Assembly: GCA_020720815.1 (NCBI GenBank)
Contig: DYNY01000001.1
Span: forward strand, 29,304 to 74,533
Reading direction: 5' to 3'
Length of the DNA stretch: 45,230 bases
Source of the DNA: Candidatus Elulimicrobium sp.
Lineage (GTDB): Bacteria; Patescibacteriota; Minisyncoccia; Phycocordibacterales; UBA918
The notes below the pieces were generated by a model. It searched no databases and was not told the origin of the DNA. It saw only the letters and a list, made by a program, of their open reading frames with translations. Of this stretch, positions 31,859 through 41,500 are shown in pieces (positions within the stretch are counted from its first letter, which is position 1; each line of letters begins with the position of its first letter). Both the position numbers and the translations under genes were made by a program.

Positions 31859-32293
31859 ATGTTAATCGGCGAATACAAACATACGTTGGACCCCAAGAAA
31901 CGGCTGTCCTTGCCGTCTAAATGGCGCAAGGAACTTGGGAGAGAACTTGTAATAACCCGAGGTCTTGATAACTGTCTCTTTGTATATCCGCTCCCGGAGT
32001 GGCAAAAGATCACTGAAAAAATTGGTCAATTGCCACTGGGTCAGGCGGATACAAGAAGTTTCAATCGATTCTTCTTATCAGGAGCAGTGGAAGTGGAGGT
32101 AGATTCAGTTGGACGTATTCTCGTGCCAGACTTTTTGAAAGATTTCGCCACGCTTACGACAAATGTTGTAATCGCAGGTATCTATAATCGTATCGAAATT
32201 TGGGATGAGGAGAAATGGACAGAGTATAAACGTAAGATTGAAACCCAAGCAGATTCCTTAGCTGAAAAATTGGGTGAGATCGGCGTCCTATAA
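31859..32293 (+). CDS. mraZ: Transcriptional regulator MraZ
   Basis: MraZ is the DNA-binding regulator at the head of the division and cell-wall cluster. The 144 residues contain two SpoVT/AbrB-like halves: GEYKHTLDPKKRLSLPSKWR (about 3-22) and VEVDSVGRILVPDFLKDFA. Each has the DxxGR or DxKxR-type signature. It is a ring-forming regulator in other bacteria. Its own promoter carries repeated AGTGG sites. rsmH follows after 12 bases. Confidence 0.95.
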   Translation: MLIGEYKHTLDPKKRLSLPSKWRKELGRELVITRGLDNCLFVYPLPEWQKITEKIGQLPLGQADTRSFNRFFLSGAVEVEVDSVGRILVPDFLKDFATLTTNVVIAGIYNRIEIWDEEKWTEYKRKIETQADSLAEKLGEIGVL

Positions 32294-32305
32294 CTTTGAT
32301 CTACC

Positions 32306-33199
32306 ATGAACCACATTACTGTTTTACGAGACGAAGCAGTGCAACTATTAGCACTGCAACCACAAAGTGTAGTAATTGATGCAACCTACGGAGCCGGAGG
32401 CCACGCAGAAGTGATTTGCTCAAAGTTAGGTAAAGATGGCGTATATGTGGGAATCGATGCAGACAAAACTGCCTTCGAGAATTCTTTTCTACACAAAATG
32501 AAATCAGGACCAAAATTCCATTTGGTCAATGATAACTTTGCCAACCTAAAATCAATTTTAAGTTCTTTACATATAAGCAAGGTGGACGCGATCTTAGCTG
32601 ACTTAGGTTGGCGAACAGATCAATTCCAAACTGGTGGAAAGGGTTTTTCTTTTTCTAGTGATGAACCACTTTATATGACCTATGGCGACAATGAGTCTTA
32701 TTTATTTAATGCTCATGACATCATAAATTCCTGGGCTGAGGAAGATATTGCAAATGTCATCTATGGTTATGGTGAAGAGCGTTACTCACGCCGCATTGCC
32801 AAAGCGATTGTTCTCACCCGAAAGAAAAATAAAATTCTCACCGCTAAGGCTTTAGCAGATGTAGTGAAGGCAGCGGTGCCAGCTTCTTATGCTAAAGGTA
32901 AGACTAATCCAGCGACCAAGACCTTCCAAGCCTTAAGGATAGCAGTTAATGATGAACTTAAGGTTCTTGAGACCTTTCTCAGTGATGCTCCCGGTCTACT
33001 AAATGAAAATGGCACTCTAGCAATCATTACCTTCCATAGCTTAGAGGACCGACAAGTTAAGTTGGCTTTTAGAGAGCTAGTAAAAACTGGGAATTACACT
33101 CTAGTTAACAAAAAACCCATTATTGCATCGAGGGAGGAAATTAAAGAAAATCCAAGATCACGGAGCGCTAAAATCCGATTAATTCAACGGATAAATTAA
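32306..33199 (+). CDS. rsmH: 16S rRNA m4C1402 methyltransferase
   Basis: RsmH methylates C1402 of 16S rRNA with S-adenosylmethionine. The 297 residues include the SAM loop DATYGAGGHAEVI (about 25-37), the DLGW segment with GKGFSFSSDEPLYMTYG (about 93-130) and the typical NPATKTFQALRIAVNDEL plus FHSLEDRQVK. The usual LDMRM after the GFSF motif is replaced by LYMTY, which may be lineage specific. It sits between mraZ and ftsL as in most bacteria. Confidence 0.95.
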   Translation: MNHITVLRDEAVQLLALQPQSVVIDATYGAGGHAEVICSKLGKDGVYVGIDADKTAFENSFLHKMKSGPKFHLVNDNFANLKSILSSLHISKVDAILADLGWRTDQFQTGGKGFSFSSDEPLYMTYGDNESYLFNAHDIINSWAEEDIANVIYGYGEERYSRRIAKAIVLTRKKNKILTAKALADVVKAAVPASYAKGKTNPATKTFQALRIAVNDELKVLETFLSDAPGLLNENGTLAIITFHSLEDRQVKLAFRELVKTGNYTLVNKKPIIASREEIKENPRSRSAKIRLIQRIN

Positions 33200-33212
33200 C
33201 TTTAAATTAATT

Positions 33213-33527
33213 ATGAACCTAATGAAAGTACGAATTAAACACCATTTCATAACAGCTTGTTGTGCAACCTTGCTCTTATCTGGTGTTGTCGCGTATATGT
33301 ATTTTCTTAGCATTTCAGTTGTACATATCGTGATGCGAAAAGAAGTTTTACAAGAAACAAATCGTCTTCGCTCAGAAATTGCCTTTTTAGAAACTTCATA
33401 CATTGAAGCTCACCATACAATTAGTAATCGAGTAGCCACAGCGGATGGTTTTACTGAAATTAGAGATAAGATTTTTATTAGTGCAACGCCAGGAGCTAGT
33501 CTTGTGTTGCGTACAACAGGAGAATAA
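33213..33527 (+). CDS. ftsL: FtsL-like cell-division protein
   Basis: This 104-residue protein has a short basic N-terminus, one membrane helix (about residues 10-32) and a coiled coil with EVLQETNRLRSEIAFLETSY. That layout and its place between rsmH and ftsI define FtsL, a divisome linker. Sequence identity in this family is low, so the name rests on topology and position. It has 13- and 10-base gaps to its neighbours. Confidence 0.8.
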   Translation: MNLMKVRIKHHFITACCATLLLSGVVAYMYFLSISVVHIVMRKEVLQETNRLRSEIAFLETSYIEAHHTISNRVATADGFTEIRDKIFISATPGASLVLRTTGE

Positions 33528-33537
33528 AGCCTAGTAT

Positions 33538-35256
33538 ATGCGACGCAACGTGATACTTAGAATCCGTATCATTACAGGATTTATTTTGTGCATAGCACTA
33601 TTTTTAGTTGCTCGTTTATATTACGTGCAAATAGCTGAAGGAGCAGTTTATAGTGAGAAAGCTGAAGATCAATATATAAAAACCAAACAAGATTTATACT
33701 CTAGAGGATCAATCTACTTTACTGCCAGAGATGGAAAGAGTGTAGCGGCTGCGTCTATAAAATCGGGCTACTTACTTTCATTTAATCCGTCATTAATACT
33801 TGATCCAGTAACTACTTGTGACGCGCTCAAGTCTTATTTGATACAGACGGCAGAAAAATGTCAGGAACAAGCTGGTTTAACAGCTCGAAAATATGTTGAA
33901 GTAGAAAAAACCATCACTAAGGAAATGGCTGATGAAATAAAATTACTAAAACTACCCGGAGTGCAGTTGTATCGCAATCAGTGGCGTTTTTATCCCGGGG
34001 GAATACTAGCCGCTAGAAGTGTTGGCTTTGTTGGTTTTACCGAAAAATCTGATATCGAACTTCATGGTAAATATGGGCTAGAAAGACAATATGATCACGT
34101 TTTGGTACGAGAACTAGAAGTACGTTCGGTGAATATTTTTGCCGAAATTTTTAGTAATTTAGGAGAGATGATCTATCGTAAAGATGAGACAAATCAAGGC
34201 GATATAATAACGACAATAGAACCAACCGTAGCTCGAATGTTGGATACTATTTTGGACGAAACAAATAAAACCTATAGCAGTGAGCTTACGGGTGCAATAA
34301 TTATGAATCCTAAAACGGGAGAAATTTACGCCATGAGCGCTGTACCAAGCTTTGATTTAAATGACAGAAGTAATGCTTCAATTGAATTCTTCCAAAACCC
34401 GCTAGTAGAAAACGTTTATGAATTTGGCTCCACTATTAAGGCCCTTACCATGGCGGCTGGGATAGATAGTGGTGTTATTACAGCAGACACAACGTATTAT
34501 GATGAAGGTTCTATTACTTTAGATGGGTACACTATTAAAAACTTTGATGGAAAGGGTAGAGGAACAGTACCAATGCAAGAAATATTGAATCAGTCACTAA
34601 ACACGGGCGTGTCGTTTGTTGCTCAAAAAATGGGTAAAGATAAATTTAGGGATTATTTTTTAAATTTTAAACTAGGAAGTGAAACAGGGATTGATTTGCC
34701 TAATGAAGCGTTTGGTCTTGTTGATAATCTTCGTTCACCGCGAAGTGTTGAGTACGCTACGGCCTCTTTTGGCCAAGGTATCGCTATGACTCCGATTGCT
34801 ACCGCCCGTGCGCTGGCTGTCTTGGGTAATGGTGGACATTTAGTAACTCCGCACTTAGTTAAACAAATTAAATATGAAGATGGCACAGTTCGCGATATAA
34901 ACTATCCCGTCGGATCACAAGTTATCTCTAAAGAGACCAGTGAGGAGATTTCGAGAATGTTGATAACGGTGGTAGACGAGGCTTTGGCACATGGTAAATA
35001 TTCGATGTTGCACCATACAATTGGCGCCAAGACTGGTACTGCTCAGATAGCTGATCCAACAAACGGAGGTTATTACGAAGACAAGTTCCTCCATTCATTT
35101 TTTGGTTATTTTCCGGCCTACGACCCACAATTTCTTGTCTTCATGTATACTGTAGAGCCAAAGGGGGTACGTTATGCTTCAGAGACACTGACCGAACCCT
35201 TTATGGATATTGCAAACTTTCTCATCAATTACTACGACGTACCACCTGATAGATAA
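33538..35256 (+). CDS. ftsI: Division-specific penicillin-binding protein (PBP3/FtsI)
   Basis: FtsI cross-links septal peptidoglycan. The 572 residues have one N-terminal membrane helix (about 8-28), a dimerisation domain and a transpeptidase domain. STIK (about 297-300) carries the active-site serine, SLN (about 352) is the second motif and KTG (about 497, in AKTGTAQI) the third. QWRFYPGGILAARSVGFVG is typical of the class B pedestal. Unlike the PBP2 at 27227 it lies in the mraZ cluster, which supports a septal role. Confidence 0.93.
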   Translation: MRRNVILRIRIITGFILCIALFLVARLYYVQIAEGAVYSEKAEDQYIKTKQDLYSRGSIYFTARDGKSVAAASIKSGYLLSFNPSLILDPVTTCDALKSYLIQTAEKCQEQAGLTARKYVEVEKTITKEMADEIKLLKLPGVQLYRNQWRFYPGGILAARSVGFVGFTEKSDIELHGKYGLERQYDHVLVRELEVRSVNIFAEIFSNLGEMIYRKDETNQGDIITTIEPTVARMLDTILDETNKTYSSELTGAIIMNPKTGEIYAMSAVPSFDLNDRSNASIEFFQNPLVENVYEFGSTIKALTMAAGIDSGVITADTTYYDEGSITLDGYTIKNFDGKGRGTVPMQEILNQSLNTGVSFVAQKMGKDKFRDYFLNFKLGSETGIDLPNEAFGLVDNLRSPRSVEYATASFGQGIAMTPIATARALAVLGNGGHLVTPHLVKQIKYEDGTVRDINYPVGSQVISKETSEEISRMLITVVDEALAHGKYSMLHHTIGAKTGTAQIADPTNGGYYEDKFLHSFFGYFPAYDPQFLVFMYTVEPKGVRYASETLTEPFMDIANFLINYYDVPPDR

Positions 35257-35261
35257 AAAAC

Positions 35262-36566
35262 ATGAAAGATACTTTTAAAAAAATTGTTGTTTTTATTTTA
35301 ACGATAGAAGCTAAATTTTTACTAAAGAGACACAAACCAATAATTATTGCAATTACCGGTAGTGTAGGAAAGACTTCTATGAAGGATGCAATTTATAGTG
35401 TGCTTAAGCGACACGTATCAGCACGCAAGAGCGAAAAAAGTTTTAACTCTGATATTGGTGTTCCGCTTACTATACTTGGCTTACCAAATGGTTGGAACAG
35501 TACCTTGCTATGGTTTAAAAACATCATTGATGGTTTTATGATTGCCTTTTTTACAAAAGACTACCCAGCCTATTTAATACTTGAGACAGGGGTAGACAGA
35601 CCAGGGGATATGAAAAAGTTAGCGTCTTGGATAAAGCCAGATATTATCGTATTGACGCGCTTTCCTGATGTGCCAGTGCATGTAGAATTTTTTCCTGATC
35701 CAGAGGCGATAGCAGTAGAGAAAATGCGCTTAGTAGAAGCACTTAAGCCAGAAGGGGTAGTTATTTATAATCATGATGATGAGCTGATCAAAGCCCAGTT
35801 AGATTCGATAAGACAACAAACGATTGGTTTTAGTAGAAATCTACCCGCACATTTTACTGCTAGTGCTGATCAGGTCTTTTATAATGATGATCGACCATCA
35901 GGTATAATGTTTACGGTATCCCACTTAGGGGAAATCCAAGACGTAAAAGTCGAAGGAGCAGTTGGTATTCAGTTAATCTATACTTATGTAGGAGCCATTG
36001 CTGTTGGTATGCAATGTGGTATCTCGATGGCTGATGCAGCAACTGCTCTATTAGAGCACGTTCCACCACCAGGTAGGATGCGAATTTTGCCAGGAATAAA
36101 AGGTACAACAATAATTGATGACACATACAATTCCTCACCGATTGCAGCTGAGCAAGCCTTGTCTACCCTAAAAGAATTAAAGCACGGAAAGAGAAAAATT
36201 GCAGTTTTGGGTGATATGCTTGAACTAGGTCGTTTTTCTGCTAGAGAACATGAAAGACTTGGAGAGTTAGTACCGCAGTGTGCTGACGCCCTATTTACCT
36301 TGGGGATCCGTGCACAAAAAATAGCTGAAGGAGCTTTGGAACACGGTTTATCCGAAAGATTTATTTTTCAGTATGACGATATTGATAGGACGGGTAGGGA
36401 GCTACAGAACTTTATTAAACCGGGTGATATTATTTTAATTAAAGCTTCACAGGGCATTAGAGCTGAACGAGTGGTGGAGGAAGTGATGCAGGATGTTGAA
36501 ATGGCCTCTAGTTTATTAGTTAGACAAGACAATGCCTGGCAAGAACGTAAAAGTATTGCTTTTTAA
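35262..36566 (+). CDS. murF: MurF-like Mur ligase lacking the usual N-terminal domain
   Basis: MurF adds D-Ala-D-Ala to the UDP-MurNAc tripeptide. The 434 residues contain the ATP loop ITGSVGKTS (about 30-38), a central domain with VEKMRLVEALKPEG and YNHDDE, and DDTYNSSPIAAEQAL with LGDMLELGRFS in the C-terminal domain. In typical MurF the ATP loop lies near residue 110. Here it is near residue 33 and is preceded only by a basic and hydrophobic segment (FKKIVVFILTIEAKFLL), so the UDP-binding N-terminal domain is absent. Other Mur ligase types cannot be excluded. It ends the dcw group; no mraY, murE, murD or ftsW follows. Confidence 0.85.
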   Translation: MKDTFKKIVVFILTIEAKFLLKRHKPIIIAITGSVGKTSMKDAIYSVLKRHVSARKSEKSFNSDIGVPLTILGLPNGWNSTLLWFKNIIDGFMIAFFTKDYPAYLILETGVDRPGDMKKLASWIKPDIIVLTRFPDVPVHVEFFPDPEAIAVEKMRLVEALKPEGVVIYNHDDELIKAQLDSIRQQTIGFSRNLPAHFTASADQVFYNDDRPSGIMFTVSHLGEIQDVKVEGAVGIQLIYTYVGAIAVGMQCGISMADAATALLEHVPPPGRMRILPGIKGTTIIDDTYNSSPIAAEQALSTLKELKHGKRKIAVLGDMLELGRFSAREHERLGELVPQCADALFTLGIRAQKIAEGALEHGLSERFIFQYDDIDRTGRELQNFIKPGDIILIKASQGIRAERVVEEVMQDVEMASSLLVRQDNAWQERKSIAF

Positions 36567-36584
36567 TAAAAACTATGGCATAAT
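36556..36584 (+). promoter_or_regulatory. Promoter of the secreted-protein gene
   Basis: TTGCTT (36556-36561) and CATAAT (36579-36584) are 17 bases apart and overlap the murF stop. They would give a leader of about 23 bases before ATG 36614. Confidence 0.45.
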
Positions 36585-36613
36585 AATTATACTTAACAAA
36601 TAAGTACTATTTT

Positions 36614-37441
36614 ATGCATTTATTTAAAATCAAGCGTTTATTGACAGTTTTTGCACTTAGTGTTTTTGTTGTATCTTCAGCTTTTAATCCTCAAATAGCT
36701 AGCGCACAAACTACTGTTTCGCAATATAAACCAGTTTCTGTGAATGAGCTAATTGCTTATTTATATGGAATCATTGCTTCGTTAGAAGCACAAAAAACGA
36801 CCAGAATTATTAATTCGTATAGTTCGTTAAACACGGACGTTAATGGGGCTGATGTGGAAACTCTTTCCGCAATTAGTATCAAAAGGAATTCAGCTACGGT
36901 ACGAAGTAATATTGACTTTGGAAGTGCTTCCTACGCCTATGCCTATTTTGAGTATGGAACACGTAACTCAGTAGATGAAACAACTGATGAAGAAAAAGTT
37001 AATAAGACATCACGTGATACTTATTCTGAGTTGCTTGATGGCTTGAGAACTAACACAACGTATTATTATCGAGCAGTTATTGAGTTACCAAGCGGCGTCA
37101 AAATTTACGGGTCACTACGAAATTTTACAACCGGAAGGACTACCAGTTCAAGCAATAATTATGGTGATGCTGATATCTCGACTGATGATTCAGAATATAA
37201 TACAGGAGACAAAATAACTGTTTCTTATGAATTTTCTGACGATCGAGAAAGTGGAAGTTGGATTGGCTTATATGAAGATGGGTCAAGTGATAATGAGTAT
37301 CTTTCTTGGAAGTATCTGTCTGATGATGAGGGAGAAGTTTCCTTTAGTGCACCTCGTAATGCTGGAGATTTTGAGTTTAGATTATTTAAAGATAGTGGCT
37401 ATAAAGAGGTGGCAACAACTGATGTCTTTGAAGTAAATTAA
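36614..37441 (+). CDS. Secreted two-domain protein with a fibronectin-like module
   Basis: This 275-residue protein has a signal peptide (about 1-32, ending near IASAQT), a short helical segment (ELIAYLYGIIASLEAQ), then two beta domains. Residues about 70-170 look like a fibronectin-III-type module (SATVRSNIDFGSASYAYAYF, then LRTNTTYYYRAVIELPSG). Residues about 185-275 resemble a SKICH or related beta-sandwich (YNTGDKITVSYEFSD, then SWIGLYEDG, WKYLSDD and EFRLFKDSGYKEVAT). It has no cysteines or catalytic signature. It is probably a surface or adhesion protein, but its partner is unknown. Confidence 0.75.
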   Translation: MHLFKIKRLLTVFALSVFVVSSAFNPQIASAQTTVSQYKPVSVNELIAYLYGIIASLEAQKTTRIINSYSSLNTDVNGADVETLSAISIKRNSATVRSNIDFGSASYAYAYFEYGTRNSVDETTDEEKVNKTSRDTYSELLDGLRTNTTYYYRAVIELPSGVKIYGSLRNFTTGRTTSSSNNYGDADISTDDSEYNTGDKITVSYEFSDDRESGSWIGLYEDGSSDNEYLSWKYLSDDEGEVSFSAPRNAGDFEFRLFKDSGYKEVATTDVFEVN

Positions 37442-37535
37442 AATACTTTTAAAATAGTAGAACTATATCAACGATATATTGTAGGTCTAGTTGAGAAGTA
37501 GCAAAACTAGAAATGAAACGATGTATACTTTTATT

Positions 37536-39941
37536 ATGTATACTGGCTTAACTGAAGTCGAAGTCGAAAAATTACAAAAAGAATACGGTTTAAATCAACT
37601 ACCTACTCCTTCATACCGTTTTCTAAAACTACTAGCTAGACAGTTTAGTGGGATATTTAACATATTACTTTTAATAGCAGCAAGTGTCACTCTTTATTTA
37701 GGTGAGCCGATTGATGCTGGGTTAATGTCACTTTTTGTATTTTTGAGTGTATCTCTTAGTCTCTATCAAGAGTACAAATCAAATGCTGCCGCTAGTACAC
37801 TGCAGTCATATTTAAAAAAAACTATATCAGTTAGACGTGCTAATGAAGATAGAGAAATATCAATTACTGAATTAGTGCCAGGAGATATCTTGAAACTTGA
37901 ATCAGGCGATATTGTACCTGCAGATGCATATATTTTGCATGCGGTAGGAGCAAGGGTGGATGAGACAACCTTTACTGGAGAAAGTATTCCGGTGATTAAA
38001 GTAGCTAGAAATCTGTCTGACAAAAATCAGGCGACTAATGAATATGAATTATTACAAGGGGTGGTTATATTGGCTGGAACCATTTATGCCGAGGTTACAA
38101 AAACTTCTGGTAATACTCGTCTGGCTAGTATAGCCCTTAGTACCTCTACCATTCAAAGTTATAGTGAACTAACCAAAGGAGTAGATAGAATTAGTACTTT
38201 TATACTAAGAGCCACCATCATTACATTGTTGTTTGTGGTGATAGCCAACGTAATGATTGAAGGTGTTGAGGCCGATATTCCTCACTTACTCATTTTTTCT
38301 ATTGCACTAGCGGTGTCAGTGATTCCTGAGGCACTACCACTTGTGATTACATTCTCTCTTTCGCGCGGAGCTCTTCGTTTAGCAAAAAGAAACGTTATTG
38401 TGAAAAGGCTGTCTTCGGTGCAAGACTTGGGTTCAGTTGAATTACTTTGTACTGACAAGACTGGTACGATTACGGAGAATCATTTAATATATAAAAATGA
38501 CTATCTTGTACCAGGCTTTCCATACCATCCCCTAATTCTTTCTTGGCTAGCTGCTCATGATCTGCATGAACGGATGCCGGAGCCATTTGACCATGCGATA
38601 GATGAGGCTCTTAGTGAAGAACAACGAAAGCAAATAAAAGATTTTGAGTTGCTGGAAGAAGAAGCGTTTGATCCGATGCTACGAAGTAATGGCTCAATAG
38701 TTAAGCGAGTAGACGGTCAGCAGTTTCATATCAGACGAGGTAGCCCAGAATATTTTTTTAGCCAAGGTCTTGTAGATAAAGAACTAGTCAGACAGTGGCT
38801 AGAAGATGAAGAAGAACAAGGGAGACGAATCTTGGGTGTCAGTTATGATGATGGGAGTGGACCCCGTTTTGGTGGTTTTGTTTCATTTGCGGATACGCTT
38901 AAGGCTTCTACTGCTCGCACAATTTTGGAGGCTCGTCAATTGAACGTAGCTATTACAATTATTACTGGTGACGCTACTAGAGTAGCTGAAGCGATTGGAC
39001 GTGAGACCGGTTTAGTTACTAAAAATGACGAAGTGATTGAAGCTGGTGATTTTTTTGCCTTAGATGCTTTAAGACAACGTGATCTAGTTGGAGAAATTAG
39101 AGTTTTTGCTCGTACTACTCCAGAACAAAAATTAAAATTACTAGAGTTATTAAAAGAAAAGTTTACAGTTGGTTTCTTAGGAGAGGGAATTAATGATGCT
39201 CCGGCGCTGAAGTCGGCACATGTTTCTATGGTGGTTGAATCAGCTTCTGACGTAGCTCGTGAGACAGCAGATATTATATTAACTAAGCAAAATCTAGGAG
39301 TAATTATTGAGGGTATTCGTTTAGGTCGTGAGACACACGCCAACACTTTGAAATATATTAGGGCAACCCTAGTTTCAAATTTTGGAAATTTTTACGCTGT
39401 CGCTATTGGTTCATTATTTATTAGTTTTTTACCAATGTTACCAAAACAACTTCTACTCCTAAATCTTTTGTCTGATTTTCCTATGATGGCCATTGCCTTT
39501 GACCGGGTAAATAAAGCTGAAATAAAAAAGCCTCAGCGTTATGAATTTAGATCACTTTATATTATTTTCATAACCCTTGGATTAGTTAGTACGGTGTTTG
39601 ATTTTATGTGGTTTGCTTTATTCTACAAAATATCCCCAGAGGTACTACAGACCAATTGGTTTATCGCTAGTGTAATAACCGAAGTAGCACTGCTGTTTTC
39701 TATTCGTAGTATGCTTCCAATTGAAAAGGCTGGCTGGCCAGCGTCGATAATTATTTGGCTTTCTGGCTTCGCAATTTTGTTTGCCGTTATATTGCCGTCT
39801 ATACCGGTGACGGCTACTTTCTTTAGTTTTGCACCACCATTACCTAGTCATTTGGCGCTAATTATGGGTCTAGCCACTGTTTATTTTATTGTTTCGGAAT
39901 TAGTAAAGCGTCCACTGTCTCGATTTCTTAAGCTCTCGTAA
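37536..39941 (+). CDS. P-type cation ATPase, MgtA-like
   Basis: This is an ion pump with all P-type landmarks: TGES (about residue 146), a VIPEALP membrane motif, DKTGT with the phosphorylated Asp (about 308), TGD in the hinge and GEGINDAP (about 549). The helix set near NFGNFYAVAIGSLFISFLPM and WFIASVITEV resembles bacterial magnesium importers (P3B), but calcium or other P2 pumps remain possible. The hinge reads GEG where most family members have GDG. About 801 residues is slightly short of MgtA. ATG 37536 is chosen because a TATACT box ends 6 bases before it. Confidence 0.85.
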   Translation: MYTGLTEVEVEKLQKEYGLNQLPTPSYRFLKLLARQFSGIFNILLLIAASVTLYLGEPIDAGLMSLFVFLSVSLSLYQEYKSNAAASTLQSYLKKTISVRRANEDREISITELVPGDILKLESGDIVPADAYILHAVGARVDETTFTGESIPVIKVARNLSDKNQATNEYELLQGVVILAGTIYAEVTKTSGNTRLASIALSTSTIQSYSELTKGVDRISTFILRATIITLLFVVIANVMIEGVEADIPHLLIFSIALAVSVIPEALPLVITFSLSRGALRLAKRNVIVKRLSSVQDLGSVELLCTDKTGTITENHLIYKNDYLVPGFPYHPLILSWLAAHDLHERMPEPFDHAIDEALSEEQRKQIKDFELLEEEAFDPMLRSNGSIVKRVDGQQFHIRRGSPEYFFSQGLVDKELVRQWLEDEEEQGRRILGVSYDDGSGPRFGGFVSFADTLKASTARTILEARQLNVAITIITGDATRVAEAIGRETGLVTKNDEVIEAGDFFALDALRQRDLVGEIRVFARTTPEQKLKLLELLKEKFTVGFLGEGINDAPALKSAHVSMVVESASDVARETADIILTKQNLGVIIEGIRLGRETHANTLKYIRATLVSNFGNFYAVAIGSLFISFLPMLPKQLLLLNLLSDFPMMAIAFDRVNKAEIKKPQRYEFRSLYIIFITLGLVSTVFDFMWFALFYKISPEVLQTNWFIASVITEVALLFSIRSMLPIEKAGWPASIIIWLSGFAILFAVILPSIPVTATFFSFAPPLPSHLALIMGLATVYFIVSELVKRPLSRFLKLS

Positions 39942-40085
39942 TTTATTATCGGTTGTTAATTTTACGACTGGCTCTAATTATAATAATATTAAGAGTGAAG
40001 TTAGTTTCTTAGTGATGGTTTTCTGAGAAGTAATAAGTATACTGAAACTGCCTCAAAAAATGGATGTTTTTTGTTTGTGTGTTAT

Positions 40086-41447
40086 TTAACCCAAAAATAT
40101 GCCTTTTAGTAACCACAAATTCAACGAGGCAATAATTATACCAATAATCCAAGTCACAATATTAAGTGGAATTGAGTTGGCAAATTCACCCATAATTTTC
40201 TTATTCCCCGTGAACATTAGTAAAGGAAAAACAGCGAAGGATAGTTGAAGGCTGAGAATTACCTGACTAAATATTAAAAGTTCAGTAGCAGCATTTGATC
40301 CATATAAGCCAATAAAAATTACAGCTGGAATAATTGCTAAAAGTCTAGTAATAATTCTACGTAGCCAAGGTTTAATTCGTAAATTAATAAATCCTTCCAT
40401 AATAATCTGTCCGGCAAGTGTTCCGGTAATCGTCGCATTTTGTCCAGCAGCTAGAAGAGCGATAGCGAAGAGTGTGCTGGCAATACCGACACCTAGAACT
40501 GGTGAAAGTAGTTTGTAAGCATCTTCAATAGCGGTTATTTCATTAAAACCATTTACGAAGAATACTGCAGCAGCCAGGATAAGAATTGAAGCGTTGACAA
40601 AAAGAGCAATAGAGAGGGCGGTGGTTGAGTCAATCGTAGCAAATTTAATTGCTTCCTTTTTGCCTTTAATGGTTTCAACATATCTTCTGGTCTGTACGAT
40701 TGCTGAGTGTAAGTATAAGTTGTGAGGCATTACTGTAGCACCAATGATACCAATTGCTAAATAAAGCATGTCCGGATTAAAGATCAATTGTGTCGTCGGA
40801 AGAAACCCAGCTAATAGTGGAGCTAAGGCCGGGGCAGAAACGGTCAGTTGAAAAGCAAAAATAGCAGCTATAGTTGCTATTAAAGTTACAATAAGTGCTT
40901 CTAGATAACGGAAACCTTTGTTTTGAAGTAAAAGGATAATTAGTACATCCAACGCTGTAATAATTACACCAACTAGAATAGGGATATTAAACAATAAATA
41001 TAAAGCAATTGCTGATCCTATTACTTCGGCTAAATCGGTGGCTATGATCATTACCTCTGCCATTAACCAAAGTAAAACAGCGACTGGTTTTGGGAATCTA
41101 TCTTTACACATTTGTGCGAGGTCTCTTCCGGTTACAATACCAAGCTTAAGAGCAAGGTGTTGGAGAATCATAGCGAATAGACTCGACATTAAGATTACAG
41201 AAAGGAGCGTGTAACCAAATTTAGAACCGCCAGCCAAGCTAGTAGCCCAATTTCCTGGGTCCATATATCCGACAGCCACTAAAAAACCAGGACCAGCAAA
41301 CAGCATTAATTTTTTAAAAAATGAAAGATCCGAAGGTATGGCCACAGATCTATGAACCTCGGGTAGGCTGGGAGTCAATCCATCTTCGCCAGCTTCTTTG
41401 CTTGCACCTTTCCAACCTAAAGCTTTAAACAAGTTAGTGTGCGTCAT
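40086..41447 (-). CDS. mntH: Nramp-family manganese transporter
   Basis: This proton-coupled divalent metal importer has 453 residues and about 11 membrane helices. The metal-site motif DPGNWAT is in the first helix (about 62-68) and MPHNLYLHSA in helix 6 (about 238-247), both hallmarks of Nramp. The N-terminal 40 residues are a soluble extension. It lies 53 bases downstream of the MntR-like gene on the same strand, which supports manganese as the substrate and MntR control. Confidence 0.94.
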   Translation of the reverse strand: MTHTNLFKALGWKGASKEAGEDGLTPSLPEVHRSVAIPSDLSFFKKLMLFAGPGFLVAVGYMDPGNWATSLAGGSKFGYTLLSVILMSSLFAMILQHLALKLGIVTGRDLAQMCKDRFPKPVAVLLWLMAEVMIIATDLAEVIGSAIALYLLFNIPILVGVIITALDVLIILLLQNKGFRYLEALIVTLIATIAAIFAFQLTVSAPALAPLLAGFLPTTQLIFNPDMLYLAIGIIGATVMPHNLYLHSAIVQTRRYVETIKGKKEAIKFATIDSTTALSIALFVNASILILAAAVFFVNGFNEITAIEDAYKLLSPVLGVGIASTLFAIALLAAGQNATITGTLAGQIIMEGFINLRIKPWLRRIITRLLAIIPAVIFIGLYGSNAATELLIFSQVILSLQLSFAVFPLLMFTGNKKIMGEFANSIPLNIVTWIIGIIIASLNLWLLKGIFLG

Positions 41448-41500
41448 ATATTATGATAAGTTTTAATGGACAATATGCCCTTATTTATTAATTGGTTAAT

